Assembly (NCBI GenBank): GCA_026417575.1 | Contig: JAOACZ010000007.1 | Span: forward strand, 1 to 48,541 | DNA length: 48,541 bases | Source: a bacterium | GTDB lineage: Bacteria > Auribacterota > UBA3054 > JAPLST01 | Direction: 5' to 3' | Part shown: piece by piece, positions 1 through 9,039 of the stretch | Position numbering within the stretch: position 1 is the first letter of the stretch | Layout: the number at the start of each line of letters is the position of its first letter | Program-made: the position numbers and the translations under genes | Notes under the pieces: model-generated | The model's database searches: none | What the model was told of the DNA's origin: nothing | Seen by the model: only the letters and a program-made list of their open reading frames with translations

Positions 1-96
1 CTTGTACCCCTCGCGCACCAGTAGCCCGGCCGCTACCGACGAGTCAACACCCCCACTCATCGCCATTAACACCCGCCGCGCTCCCCCGCCCCTCAT
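1..96 (-). CDS. mnmA: tRNA-uridine 2-thiolase MnmA (5' end only)
   Basis: The first 32 codons of a minus-strand gene run off the left edge. After a short basic start they read AMSGGVDSSVAAGLLVREG. This contains the PP-loop ATP-binding motif SGGVDSS, and the N-terminus matches MnmA/TrmU. MnmA adenylates and thiolates U34 of tRNAs for Lys, Glu and Gln in the cytoplasm. The ATG at 96 overlaps the TGA of the upstream amidotransferase gene (ATGA, 93-96), so the two are almost certainly translationally coupled. In-frame ATGs at 66 and 60 are alternative starts, but only the 96 start gives the overlap. Another PP-loop ATPase cannot be excluded from 32 residues, although the motif and spacing are typical of MnmA. 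Confidence 0.8.
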   Translation of the reverse strand, partial: MRGGGARRVLMAMSGGVDSSVAAGLLVREGYK

Positions 97-863
97 CCCA
101 TCACCACCTCTCCGTCTTGAAAAAGCACCAACGACCCGGGCGCCACCCCCACCCATTCCTCGTTGTCCGTCAAGGGCCGCGTGGCAATAATCGCCACCCG
201 ATCTTTTGGCGTCGTCACGGAGCTGAAATCAACCGTCACATCCGCATCAGCTAGGTGTGCAGTGCGGAAAGGCGCCTGGCGAATGAGATAATGCAGCGAG
301 GTCGCACAATAGGCAAACAGGAAATGCTCGCTGCCCAGGAGATAATTGAACTTGCCGTGTGAGGCAATCCACGCGGTAACCTCAGCAAGTGTCTGGTACA
401 GTTTTTCCAACGGTGGCATTTCCTTCTCACCGCGCGCTGCAAACGCATCAAGAATAGCACAAAACGCACGCTCACTGTCCGTATCACCCACAGGCACAAA
501 CCGCCCCGAAAGTGCTGGCGTAAACGCCTCTAACGAGCCATTGTGCGCAAACAACCAATATCGCCCCCACACCTCCCGCACAAACGGATGCGTATTCTCC
601 AATGCCACCGCCCCATGTGTTGCCTTGCGAATGTGCGCAATGGCCGTTAAAGTCTTGATCGGATATGTTTTTACAAACTTCGCCACGGGTGATTCACACG
701 CCGGCGCTACGTCAAGAAACACCCGGCATCCCCGCCCCTCAAAAAAGCCGATCCCCCACCCGTCCACATGATCCGCCGTGCGGCCCCCACGCTCACAAAA
801 ACCTGTGAACGAAAACACGATATCCGTCGGCACATTACAATTCATCCCCAGCAGCTCACACAT
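93..863 (-). CDS. class II glutamine amidotransferase (YafJ/GATase_4 type)
   Basis: A 256-aa stand-alone Ntn-type glutaminase domain. The start at 863 is chosen because it places the catalytic cysteine at position 2 (MCELLGMNCN), as class II amidotransferases need after removal of Met1. An upstream in-frame ATG at 890 would bury the cysteine. Family motifs are visible: HVDGWGIGFF, IAHIRKATHG, NTHPF and WLFAHNGSL, followed by DTDSERAF. It lacks a synthetase or isomerase partner domain, so it belongs to the YafJ-like group, whose acceptor substrate is generally unknown. It overlaps mnmA by 4 nt downstream. A promoter lies immediately upstream, with the predicted transcription start about 3 nt before the ATG. 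Confidence 0.85.
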   Translation of the reverse strand: MCELLGMNCNVPTDIVFSFTGFCERGGRTADHVDGWGIGFFEGRGCRVFLDVAPACESPVAKFVKTYPIKTLTAIAHIRKATHGAVALENTHPFVREVWGRYWLFAHNGSLEAFTPALSGRFVPVGDTDSERAFCAILDAFAARGEKEMPPLEKLYQTLAEVTAWIASHGKFNYLLGSEHFLFAYCATSLHYLIRQAPFRTAHLADADVTVDFSSVTTPKDRVAIIATRPLTDNEEWVGVAPGSLVLFQDGEVVMG

Positions 864-872
864 AGCAACATC

Positions 873-901
873 AGTATACCACAGCAACACCGCCCTCGCA
901 A
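873..901 (-). promoter_or_regulatory. sigma-70-type promoter for the amidotransferase-mnmA operon
   Basis: On the minus strand, TTGCGA (896-901) and TATACT (873-878) are separated by 17 nt, with an extended -10 TG two bases upstream of the -10. Transcription should begin near 866, only about 3 nt before the ATG at 863. The message is therefore predicted to be leaderless or nearly so. Confidence 0.65.
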
Positions 902-1176
902 GCCTGCTCCTTCCTTTGATGCAAAGCCTGCCAGGCGATGTCTAAGCAGTATTGTCACCTCGCAGACGGGATTTCACTATGGTGTGGCATCCACGCGCGT
1001 CTTGCGCTGACCGACTGGATATTAAACTACGCAGACCTGCAACTATGCTACTGTGCTGCGTGCAATGTGCGCGCAGGTAGAAAGCACACAAAAGTTGCAC
1101 TCCTGCGCGATAAAGCGCTCGGCCTCCGGCTAAAACTTACTCCTGTCTTTCTCATCCAACGAAAGGGCCGGCACGG
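902..1176. other. intergenic region, no gene seen
   Basis: Open frames here (to 1180 on the plus strand) show no family motif, plausible ribosome binding site or signal peptide. The stretch separates the divergent amidotransferase and fucI promoters. I see no tRNA or hairpin-plus-U-tract. Confidence 0.5.
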
Positions 1177-1205
1177 TTGACAGGTGCGGCGACCGTTGCT
1201 ACAAT
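1177..1205 (+). promoter_or_regulatory. sigma-70-type promoter for fucI
   Basis: TTGACA (1177-1182) and TACAAT (1200-1205) are separated by 17 nt, about 55 nt upstream of the fucI ATG. The -10 box lies inside the first of two near-identical direct repeats (1186-1225), which suggests repressor control. Confidence 0.8.
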
Positions 1206-1225
1206 AAAGCGGCGACCGTAGCTAC
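1186..1225. repeat. direct repeat over the fucI promoter, candidate operator
   Basis: Two 17-nt copies, 1186-1202 and 1209-1225, share GCGGCGACCGT followed by T or A and then GCTAC, with one mismatch. The period is 23 nt, about two helical turns. One copy covers the -10 box and the other the start of the transcript. Tandem sites in this position fit a dimeric sugar-responsive repressor, but no regulator gene is in the window. Confidence 0.5.
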
Positions 1226-1260
1226 CCAATGATCATTTCACCTGCGAAGGAGCACACCTC

Positions 1261-2973
1261 ATGAGTGCAGAAAAACTCCCACTGGTAAAAACTTACAAGC
1301 CCTCAGCTCCTGTAATAGGCGTATGTGCGACATGCGATCCACGCATAGACGAAGCCTCACGTACCCGCGCGCGCAACATCGTCGCCATGGCGGCAGACGT
1401 GGTTGCAGAAGGGGTTGTGTTGCCAGGCAATATCAAACCGCGTGTGGTGTGGGCAGCAACGTTGATTGACGGCGAGCGCCAGGCTGACATTGTCGCACAG
1501 CAATTCAAGGCCGCGGGAGTGAATGTTCTCGTGTGTGTGCCGGACACCTGGGCATTTCCCCAGCTCAGCTTGATTTCTTTGCTGAGCCATTTTCCGAAGG
1601 ACACACCGCTCAATCTGACGTGTGGCAACAGCGGGCCTAAGCCAGGCGTAGTGTTTGTCCACGCTGCCAATGGCGCACTGGCTCAGTACGGCAAGCTGGC
1701 CCACATTAACGTGGGAACGTGGCCGGACACGGGGCAAAATCCACGCATGACGCCGGAGACGGCGGAAGCGTTGATCGATTGGTGCTACGCAGCGTGCACG
1801 TATGTGGGGCTGAAAGGGCGGCGGGTGGTGATCTTTGGCCATGATTCCATGGGCATGGAAACCGCGCTGGCCCATGTGATTCCCACGCGCAACACATTTG
1901 GGCTTGAGATCACGCGCTTAGATATGAAGCTCCTGGCTGATATGTTGGCGAAGGAAGCCTATGACCAAAAAGAATTGCAGGCATTACGCGCGTGGCTCGA
2001 TGAGCATCTGGGTACGCGGATTGAGTTGCCGACGAAGGCCGACAGCGAGCGCTTCAACAAAAGCTTGGCCATGTATCTCATCGTGCGCGACATCATGGCC
2101 GACGTGCATGCGGTGGGCGGAGGCTTCATGAGTCAGCTAGAGTGGGGCTCAGACACGCGCGGCATTCCCCTCCCAGTCGCTGACGGCATGGAGTCACTCT
2201 TTAATTCCACCTTTGATCACAACGGGCGTAAGCCGCCCTTACCATTCGCCACCGAAGCAGATGTGCAAGGCTTGCTAACGATGCTCTTTTTCACCTGGCT
2301 CTCTGGCGGCAATCCACCGTTGTTTATGGACTTCCGCAAGGTCTGGGAAGCGTGGGAAATTAAAGCCCTCGCAGCACGATTGGGCATCACCCTGAAAGGC
2401 GATGCGATCTGGGAGAAAAAGGGCTTGGTAGATGGCGATAATTCTGGAAGTGCATCGCTCGACTGGGCGGCAAAACCCGGTGCCTCGGTGAAGGAGATCA
2501 TGGCCGGTGTTTCAATGCCCTTGGCAGATCCCCACTACTTCCCAGGCTTGGGCAACTCGGTGACCTTTGTCTCCCCAGGCGGAATCGAAGGTATCGCCGG
2601 GCGCATGGCCTACAGCGCTACCACAAATATGTTCACGCTCTTCTGGGACGAGGCGTGCACAGTGGAACTGCCGGAAAAGTTAGCCCAGGCGGTGTGTAAT
2701 ACGTCAACGCCCACGTGGCCGCACACGTTCGTCGTGCCAAAATACGCGAGCATGATTGAGTACAAACAATACGCGCCGGCCAACCACTTCCACATGACGT
2801 GGAACTTGAAACCTGCGCGGCTTGAGTACTGGATGGATTTGGCCAACGTTCTGTCCGGAACGCCATGGCAGGCGCGGCCGGCGTTCATTGAGAAAGTTGA
2901 TCGGCCCGTACCGCTCCTGTATTTGCAGAACGGCGGCGAAACAGCAGCAAAAATGCTACGTGCGCGCGGCTAG
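1261..2973 (+). CDS. fucI: L-fucose isomerase
   Basis: A 570-aa protein of the L-fucose/L-arabinose isomerase superfamily and close to the usual length of FucI. It interconverts L-fucose and L-fuculose in the cytoplasm, the first step of fucose catabolism, using a divalent metal. N-terminal CDPRID and central FGHDSMGMETA are family-typical. Metal/catalytic residues appear as Glu332 in ATEADVQG and Asp357 in FMDFRK, which I align with E. coli FucI Glu337 and Asp361 (25 versus 24 residues apart); NHFHMTWN near the end supplies the C-terminal His region. The start is the ATG at 1261 behind GAAGGAG. It has its own promoter and direct-repeat operator and no fuculokinase or aldolase next to it. Use of D-arabinose or another aldose is possible. 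Confidence 0.93.
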   Translation: MSAEKLPLVKTYKPSAPVIGVCATCDPRIDEASRTRARNIVAMAADVVAEGVVLPGNIKPRVVWAATLIDGERQADIVAQQFKAAGVNVLVCVPDTWAFPQLSLISLLSHFPKDTPLNLTCGNSGPKPGVVFVHAANGALAQYGKLAHINVGTWPDTGQNPRMTPETAEALIDWCYAACTYVGLKGRRVVIFGHDSMGMETALAHVIPTRNTFGLEITRLDMKLLADMLAKEAYDQKELQALRAWLDEHLGTRIELPTKADSERFNKSLAMYLIVRDIMADVHAVGGGFMSQLEWGSDTRGIPLPVADGMESLFNSTFDHNGRKPPLPFATEADVQGLLTMLFFTWLSGGNPPLFMDFRKVWEAWEIKALAARLGITLKGDAIWEKKGLVDGDNSGSASLDWAAKPGASVKEIMAGVSMPLADPHYFPGLGNSVTFVSPGGIEGIAGRMAYSATTNMFTLFWDEACTVELPEKLAQAVCNTSTPTWPHTFVVPKYASMIEYKQYAPANHFHMTWNLKPARLEYWMDLANVLSGTPWQARPAFIEKVDRPVPLLYLQNGGETAAKMLRARG

Positions 2974-3098
2974 GTTGGCGCGCATAGACACGCCGCTTGA
3001 GAAGAAGCGAAAGGCAAAAAGGGCGTTCGAAACGTATGCAGTCCAAAGGTGCCACCTATTTGCAGAGTCCCGCAACGCCGTTATTGCGCCATGTCTAG

Positions 3099-3419
3099 AT
3101 GAACCGAGGAGCATGCCGACACAGTGTGGTTAGACTACTGCGCTGGACGGTGCAGGAAGTGCGCTATTATCGCACGTTGGCTGCGGACCCACGCACTCCG
3201 CGCGCAGCACGCTGGTTGTTAGGTGCGGCGCTGGCATATTTGTTATTCCCGCTGGACATCATTCCTGATTTCATCCCCGTGCTAGGCCATCTGGATGAGG
3301 CGTTTATTGTCCCAGCACTGATATGGGCGGCGTTGGCCCTCATTCCCTCTGACGTAAAGCTAGCCTGCCGCGCCCGTGCCGCAGAGTGTACCACGGGCAG
3401 GGCCGCGCACGTGTGCTGA
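3099..3419 (+). CDS. DUF1232 (YkvA-like) small membrane protein
   Basis: A 106-aa protein with the DUF1232 signature [20 protein letters not shown] at about residues 49-68, followed by a second hydrophobic segment [14 protein letters not shown]. The family comprises small proteins with one or two membrane segments; its biochemical role is unknown. The start is uncertain: the ATG at 3099 has little upstream Shine-Dalgarno sequence, whereas a GTG at 3126 has GAGGAGC about 13 nt before it, and the conserved domain begins after either. It lies 125 nt downstream of fucI and could be read from the same transcript. Confidence 0.75.
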   Translation: MNRGACRHSVVRLLRWTVQEVRYYRTLAADPRTPRAARWLLGAALAYLLFPLDIIPDFIPVLGHLDEAFIVPALIWAALALIPSDVKLACRARAAECTTGRAAHVC

Positions 3420-4181
3420 TTGGAAGGCAATTCGCTTTAGCGGGTAGTGCCTGAAATGAAGACTCACGTCGGCATGTCACCACACCGCTGCACAGGAAAG
3501 TGACAACACTTCGAAAAGGAGCTCGACCACGCTGCTGGGAGATCAGTCGAATGGCCCTCCTTGCCTGATCTGGCAACAGCGGGCCATGCACGGGCGCCCA
3601 CGTCCAGTCAGGCAAAACAAGTTCGTCGTCAGTGTCAGGGTGACAGATCCTCGGACGTTTGCTGCGATGGCTTCCGTTGAGGGGGGACTGGGCTTATTAT
3701 TCTGACCACATTCGTGCGGCGCGCGCCACGCCGAGCACAGGCATGCCGTGTGCCTGGCGTGCCGGCTCATACGGGCCGGTAGGGGTAGTAAAGAGGCGCG
3801 GCGCGCATGGTGGTGGCTACGCTAGCCCGTACTGATCCTGCTGGCAATTTTCGATGTCGGTCTGATTATCTTGCTTGTGGTGTTACTGGTGCGCGAATTG
3901 TCCTAAGAGTACGCCGTGGTCTGCCCCAATTGCGATCAGAGCAGGCGGGTGTAATCGTCTTTGGAATAGTCACACAGACACTCGTGGAGTACCGCGGAAT
4001 GGCTGCGGTATCGCAGTCCACGCAGCCGCGCAGCGTTGGTCGTCAACGCAGAAGACGTGACAAGACATAACCACGGGGTATCACATCATTTGCGCAGAAC
4101 CCATTTGATACGTCAGGATTTAAAGGCGTGGTGGAGCGATAGCGTACAATCTTTTTAAGCGACAATCGCCCGAGTGGCCTT
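3420..4181. other. long intergenic region with a possible decayed small gene
   Basis: No convincing intact gene. Around 3826-3903 the plus strand can be read as a short hydrophobic segment (PVLILLAIFDVGLIILLVVL, then LVRELS and stop). The preceding MVVATL start lies in another frame, and just after the stop a CPNC motif appears. This could be a frameshifted remnant of a one-TM zinc-ribbon-type protein, or chance. No terminator with a U-tract, tRNA or riboswitch was recognised. Confidence 0.4.
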
Positions 4182-4228
4182 CAATCAACGTATTTTGTCG
4201 ATAGCAAACAACATTTTTTGTCATTTGG
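4182..4228. repeat. tandem pair of 23-bp palindromic repeat units
   Basis: The unit 4205-4228 is a palindrome built from arms like AAACGACAT and ATGTCGTTT around TTT, here with three substitutions. The preceding unit 4182-4205 is more degenerate (17 of 24 positions match the consensus) and shares the boundary C at 4205, giving a 23-nt period. The same unit occurs at 4306-4329, 20337-20383 and 20509-20555. The position is 330-380 nt upstream of a PEP-CTERM gene. Confidence 0.6.
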
Positions 4229-4305
4229 GGCTTCCCAAAGTGTCACATTCTCTTTGCCGCAATTCATGCATCGGTGGGGCGTTCCAGAAACAGGCGCAGG
4301 CTGTT

Positions 4306-4329
4306 CACACGACATTTTGTGTCGTTTGC
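4306..4329. repeat. single 23-bp palindromic repeat unit
   Basis: A well-preserved copy of the same palindrome: ACGACA and TGTCGT arms flank TTTTG. It lies between the pair at 4182-4228 and the promoter at 4484, upstream of the large PEP-CTERM gene. Following sequence at 4329-4352 matches the consensus at only 13 of 24 positions and may be a decayed partner. Confidence 0.65.
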
Positions 4330-4483
4330 AGGCAGCATCACTTGCCGTGTGGGGTCTTAAGCGCAGCAGTTGTAACTTACTCAGGAAGCAGCAATCACCT
4401 GCGGCGACGCCAGGGTGGAGCTTGAGGAACGAAAACCGACGCATCATATTGCCTAGTGCAGGTAACTTGCCACAGCGCGTCAA

Positions 4484-4512
4484 TTGCACTGTCCAGTAAA
4501 AAATGCTATAAT
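4484..4512 (+). promoter_or_regulatory. sigma-70-type promoter for the large PEP-CTERM gene
   Basis: TTGCAC (4484-4489) and a perfect TATAAT (4507-4512) are separated by 17 nt, 49 nt upstream of the preferred ATG at 4561. This position also argues against an earlier in-frame start at 4456, which would lie upstream of the promoter. Confidence 0.8.
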
Positions 4513-4560
4513 AGTGGTATACTATACTTGTACACATTCACCCCTGGCTTGTCTAGACCT

Positions 4561-7500
4561 ATGCGGCTCAAACGACACGTCATCACCTCCTGCGCAGTGC
4601 TCCTGCTTGTCGCCGCCCCATTGCTGGCCGCGCCACCTCTGCCGGCACTCGAGCTGACCATCATCAAGCTGCTCGGTACGACGCGCCAAGAGGAAATCAT
4701 GCTGAATCGTATCGTCCCCTACGCCGGCGCGCACATTGGCGGCGTGCATGTGGATACTTCACGTACACCTGCGCGGCTATACCTATTCGATAGCGCGAAT
4801 AATCGTATCCTTGGCTTTCGCAAGTGGTCGCCAGCGACGCTCCCTGACGGCCCGTTTGCCCATGCGGATATCGTTATCGGCCAGCCGGCCATCTGGGACG
4901 CAGGTGCCGCCAACGGTGACAGCACACGTTTCCTCCCGCCCCGCGCAGACACGTTAGCCCTCTTGCCTTTCCCTTTCGTCAGCAGCACCGCTGAAGCCCC
5001 TCGCTCGAATATGATGGCCACCGACCCCGCGGGAAACTTTTATCTCGTCGACTTGTGCAACAATCGCGTCCTAAAATTCATTGACCCGTTCGAGACCGAC
5101 CAGATCGCTGACGACGTGTGGGGCCAGCCCAGCTTCACCAACCGCTCGCCCACCAACGGCAGCGCCCCGCCACCGACCAGCGCTACCACCTTGCGCACCC
5201 AGTGGAATTACGGCACGACGATTGGCGCCTTTTCCGCCGGCGTGGATGTGGACAGTGCTGGTAATCTGTGGGTGGCGGATTCCTTCAACAATCGCGTTTT
5301 GCGCTTCACCGGGGGGAGCAAAACGGCTGATTTAGTTCTTGGGCAAGCCAACTTTACCTCGAGTATCGCCGGCACAGCACCGAATCGCATGTACCACCCC
5401 ACCGGCGTACGCGTGCGCCCCGCCTCCGGCGAAGTCTTCGTCCTCGATGGTCAAGATGATCTCCCGCCCGGGCCGCGCATCATGGTCTTCCGCCCGCCGT
5501 TTTCTAACGGCATGAACGCACACCGCGTCTTTGGGACCAACTACTTGAGCTGGTCACGCGGTTTCTGCCTCGACCCGTTTGATACAAACATCATTTGGGT
5601 TGCCGACGGTGGTAAAGATCGGATCGTACAATTCAATCACCTCACCGGCCAGCCCCTCGATGTGATCGGACAATTGAATCTGACCAGCTATCTCGGCATT
5701 GGCAAATACGTGCGTCCAAGCGGGGAGGTAGCTGATTTCAAGCAGCCCGACGGCAGCATTAGCATTGATCGCGAGACCAATCTGTATTTCACCAGTTTTT
5801 ACGGTCTGAATAAGGTCATCCGTATCCCCCTCCCCATCACGCGCAATGCACAGGGACACGTCTGGTCAAACGGTGAGATGATGAAAGAGGGCATGAACGA
5901 GAACACCGGCCGCACGTTCCAAGACCACTATGGCATGGCACGCTGGGGCACACAGCTGTATGTGCGGGATCGCCTGCGTGTGCTGGTCTGGACAAACTAC
6001 TACACGGCTGTCACCTTTCAATCCGCAGACTTTGTCATTGGCCAAAGCGGGCTCGATAAGAACGAACCGGGCGGCACCTTTGAAGCGCGCTGGCCTACCA
6101 CCTTGCACTGCGCGAGCAATTTCTTGTTCGTCTGCACGGACTGGAAGTTGTTCATCTTTGAAACGCCAATCACTAATGGGGGACGGAACTACCCGCCACT
6201 TAAAACCATTGACGGCGGGCCATCTACGCCGTTACGCTGGGCAGATGACAATAGCCCGTGTTACCCTGTGCTTTTCAGCAGTGTTGCCTATGACCCCGTA
6301 AGTAACGTGCTTTGGGTCGCACAAAACTATTCAGCCGGGAACCCCGGCGCACGCGTCTTGCGCATCCGCAATCCCTTCGCACTCAACCCCATCGTCGACA
6401 TGGTTTTGGGCCAGACAAACAAAACGGGAGGCTTGAAAAATAAAGGCAAGTACATCGAGCCGTACGGACCGTTCACCGTGGATGGGACGGACATGGCCAA
6501 CCCCTCGCTTGTGTTTCTCGACAACTACCGCAATGTGTACGTGGTGGACTCGGGCTACGAGGGCCGTGTCGACAATGGTGGCAACCGGCGTGTTGTGCGC
6601 TTTGATGCTAGCAAGGCAGATTCGGCGCCGGGCTTGTTTCCTAACTACGCCGCAGACGCCGTGTTCTGCAAGCCAGACTTGACCACCACGCGTGACCATT
6701 CCGAGTTAAATCGCCCTGGCACCCCCATTACCGTCTCATTCGGGCCAAACAATGAAATGATTCTCACCGACGATACCTACGACGGTGCCACTGTGCAAGG
6801 CATGCGCATTTTCTATTATCCAACACCGCACGTTGGCGCAGCCCCGCAACCGACGCACATTATTGGCACCTATGTCGGCCAACCTGCTTTTGTCCTCATA
6901 GAGCCGGGCCTTATCATTTTGCAAGACCACACCTGGAATCGCATCCTCTTTCACGCGCCGCGGGCTACAGCGCCGTTCATCGACATCACCAACGCCGTTG
7001 TAACCGTGCGAAGCCCAGCTGGAACTCTCGGAGGCACCAACGTGAATGTAGTTGGTACGCTGTGGTGGTCAAACGAGCGTGGGGGGAACGGTACTGTGCC
7101 TGCCTCAGCAGCCTGGACGATTCCTGCGATTCCCCTTGCGTTCGGACCAAACCTGATCACTGTGAGTGGCACAAACACGGCTGGTGTCGTTGCCAGCGAC
7201 ACAGTCACGATCACGCGCGACTACGCCAACGGCGAAGGGCCGCCCGAGGTAAGCATTACTAACGCACCGCTGTCTCTTCCCAGTGGCATCACCAACTGGA
7301 GCCTCGGCGGAACTGCCAACCGCCATGTTGTGGGCGCGTTACGATGGCAGAATCAGCGCGGTGGAAGTGGCAGTGTGCCGGCGACATCCAGTTGGGTTAT
7401 TACGGGCATTCCGCTCGCCGGCGGCGCTAATCTTATTTCCGTCACGGGCACTAATCTCTTTGGTAGCAATGCTGTGGCAACCATTACCATCACACGCGCG

Positions 7501-9039
7501 CCGGCGCCGGGCGAGGGCACGCCTGTCGTCGTTATAACCACACCTGACACGACCGTGGATGAGCCCGTCTCGAGCTATGACATTTACGGCACTAACAATG
7601 AGCATGTGGTGGGCGGGATGTGGTGGGTCAATTCTCTGGGAGGGAGTGGGACAATGCCTGCAGGTCTCTCGTGGTCAGCCCTTGGCGTACCGCTTGCTTT
7701 GGGCGAGAACATCATTAGCGTGTATGGCACTAACGTGTACGGTGACACAGCTTCGGCTGCGCTGCGCATCACGCGCGAGGCAGTAATTACTGCCACCCAT
7801 TGGCAGGTGCTGAGTGTGACCAATGGGCGCGACTACAGCGGTGTGGGGGCCGGCCTACGGATGAATCAGCGTAGCACCTTAGTTAAGAATTACGATCAAG
7901 ACGGCTATATCTACCTCCAGGGCCACGCTTCCAGTGGGAATCCGCGAACACAGAGCATTTGGCGTGTGCGCGCTTCCATTGCGCCAGAAGCGTCTGCTGC
8001 CGCCTGGCAACTGTGCGTTGGTGGCATCCCGTGCAATGACGCCGGTGGCGAGGAAGGTCAAACGTGGCTGAAATTCAGCAACATTTTCTACTCCTCCATG
8101 TGGTGCCAGTTCGGTATCCCCAACGGCGGTCCATGGTACTGGTCATGGTACGGCTTTTACTCGACCAACGTGGCGGGAGTGCCCGCCGTTCCGGGCGCCG
8201 TGCCGCACGCGCCACTCATCGTGCGGGCGACAGGTGACGCGTACCCAGACGCAGCGCGTAACCTCGGCGGCATCCTTGCCTGGATGGGCATTAGCGCATT
8301 CACGGCGGTCTGCACGGACCGCCACGACCCGAGTTCAGCTGCTGGACAAGATGCCCAAATCCGCCGCTGGAACGGGTTTAATGTCCTCACCACTCTAGCC
8401 GAGCGTGAATGCGAGGGCGTCAATACCATGTTTGCAGTGTGCGGCTTTGACCGCGGGCGTAACGGCCGCGCTTTCTTTCTTGATTGTCGCAGCCCCAGCG
8501 GGCTCAATTATATTTGGTGCGCCACCAATCTTTTTGCCGGTCCGTCACAGCTGTTGCAGGCCTTTCGCCTCGCCCCCATCCCTGGCAGTAACACCAGCGA
8601 TGCGGTTGTGGATCTGGTTGTGATGAATAGTGAGCGTTTTTACGGGAATACGCTCCTGGCTGTGTCCGTTTGGACGGATGGTGGTCGTAAGATTTTACTG
8701 TACAATGCAGACCGACCTGACCTGGCCCCGACGAACATTACGCCTAGTCTTGGTTCGCATCAGTGGCGCAACACGCTCGCCGCGTACGGGCCGTACCTCT
8801 TTATGAGCTACGATCTCGGTGGCGAACAACCTGGATTGCTGCGCCTGAGTTTGTACAATGTGGCCCTTACCGGGCTCGGGGTACCGGAGCCAGACATGTG
8901 GTCGGGTGTTCTGCTGGCGAGCGGGATTATCTTTGCGTGGCCTGAGATGAAGCGACGCCGGTCAAGCCACATCCATGCGTTCACAGCGAGCGCGGGGAGA
9001 CACCATACACAGTCTGCCGTAATGCACTCTGCGAGGTAG
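4561..9039 (+). CDS. secreted PEP-CTERM protein with NHL-type beta-propeller and three Ig-like repeats
   Basis: A 1492-aa exported protein. Residues 1-25 form a signal peptide (MRLKRHVITS, then a hydrophobic core ending LLAAPP). Residues about 60-800 hold NHL/propeller-type strands with recurring phrases such as NNRILGF, NNRVLKF, NNRVLRF and WGQPSF/LGQANF. Three tandem Ig-like repeats of about 92 aa begin near residues 806, 896 and 988; each carries GTxxWxNxxGGxG and ends GTNxxG...ITR. The tail is VPEPDMWSG, a hydrophobic stretch and KRRRSS, an exosortase sorting signal, but 23 extra residues follow it. The start at 4561 follows the strong promoter and gives the signal peptide. The last 59 nt overlap the convergent PrsW gene. 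Likely surface-displayed or processed by the exosortase at 12638; ligand unknown. Confidence 0.85.
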   Translation: MRLKRHVITSCAVLLLVAAPLLAAPPLPALELTIIKLLGTTRQEEIMLNRIVPYAGAHIGGVHVDTSRTPARLYLFDSANNRILGFRKWSPATLPDGPFAHADIVIGQPAIWDAGAANGDSTRFLPPRADTLALLPFPFVSSTAEAPRSNMMATDPAGNFYLVDLCNNRVLKFIDPFETDQIADDVWGQPSFTNRSPTNGSAPPPTSATTLRTQWNYGTTIGAFSAGVDVDSAGNLWVADSFNNRVLRFTGGSKTADLVLGQANFTSSIAGTAPNRMYHPTGVRVRPASGEVFVLDGQDDLPPGPRIMVFRPPFSNGMNAHRVFGTNYLSWSRGFCLDPFDTNIIWVADGGKDRIVQFNHLTGQPLDVIGQLNLTSYLGIGKYVRPSGEVADFKQPDGSISIDRETNLYFTSFYGLNKVIRIPLPITRNAQGHVWSNGEMMKEGMNENTGRTFQDHYGMARWGTQLYVRDRLRVLVWTNYYTAVTFQSADFVIGQSGLDKNEPGGTFEARWPTTLHCASNFLFVCTDWKLFIFETPITNGGRNYPPLKTIDGGPSTPLRWADDNSPCYPVLFSSVAYDPVSNVLWVAQNYSAGNPGARVLRIRNPFALNPIVDMVLGQTNKTGGLKNKGKYIEPYGPFTVDGTDMANPSLVFLDNYRNVYVVDSGYEGRVDNGGNRRVVRFDASKADSAPGLFPNYAADAVFCKPDLTTTRDHSELNRPGTPITVSFGPNNEMILTDDTYDGATVQGMRIFYYPTPHVGAAPQPTHIIGTYVGQPAFVLIEPGLIILQDHTWNRILFHAPRATAPFIDITNAVVTVRSPAGTLGGTNVNVVGTLWWSNERGGNGTVPASAAWTIPAIPLAFGPNLITVSGTNTAGVVASDTVTITRDYANGEGPPEVSITNAPLSLPSGITNWSLGGTANRHVVGALRWQNQRGGSGSVPATSSWVITGIPLAGGANLISVTGTNLFGSNAVATITITRAPAPGEGTPVVVITTPDTTVDEPVSSYDIYGTNNEHVVGGMWWVNSLGGSGTMPAGLSWSALGVPLALGENIISVYGTNVYGDTASAALRITREAVITATHWQVLSVTNGRDYSGVGAGLRMNQRSTLVKNYDQDGYIYLQGHASSGNPRTQSIWRVRASIAPEASAAAWQLCVGGIPCNDAGGEEGQTWLKFSNIFYSSMWCQFGIPNGGPWYWSWYGFYSTNVAGVPAVPGAVPHAPLIVRATGDAYPDAARNLGGILAWMGISAFTAVCTDRHDPSSAAGQDAQIRRWNGFNVLTTLAERECEGVNTMFAVCGFDRGRNGRAFFLDCRSPSGLNYIWCATNLFAGPSQLLQAFRLAPIPGSNTSDAVVDLVVMNSERFYGNTLLAVSVWTDGGRKILLYNADRPDLAPTNITPSLGSHQWRNTLAAYGPYLFMSYDLGGEQPGLLRLSLYNVALTGLGVPEPDMWSGVLLASGIIFAWPEMKRRRSSHIHAFTASAGRHHTQSAVMHSAR

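Noticed and set aside
3420-3800. RNase P RNA or tmRNA
   Set aside because: An AGGAAAGTG string is present, but the surrounding conserved RNase P elements and any tmRNA tRNA-like ends are missing.
3807-4070. 87-aa plus-strand frame with an adjacent hydrophobic segment and CPNC motif
   Set aside because: The hydrophobic stretch and the CPNC motif lie in a different frame from the ATG and are broken by stops. No ribosome site; kept only as a possible relic in the intergenic entry.
4182-4329. Possible CRISPR array
   Set aside because: The 23-bp palindromes abut or share a base within pairs and lack regular unique spacers; no cas genes are present.
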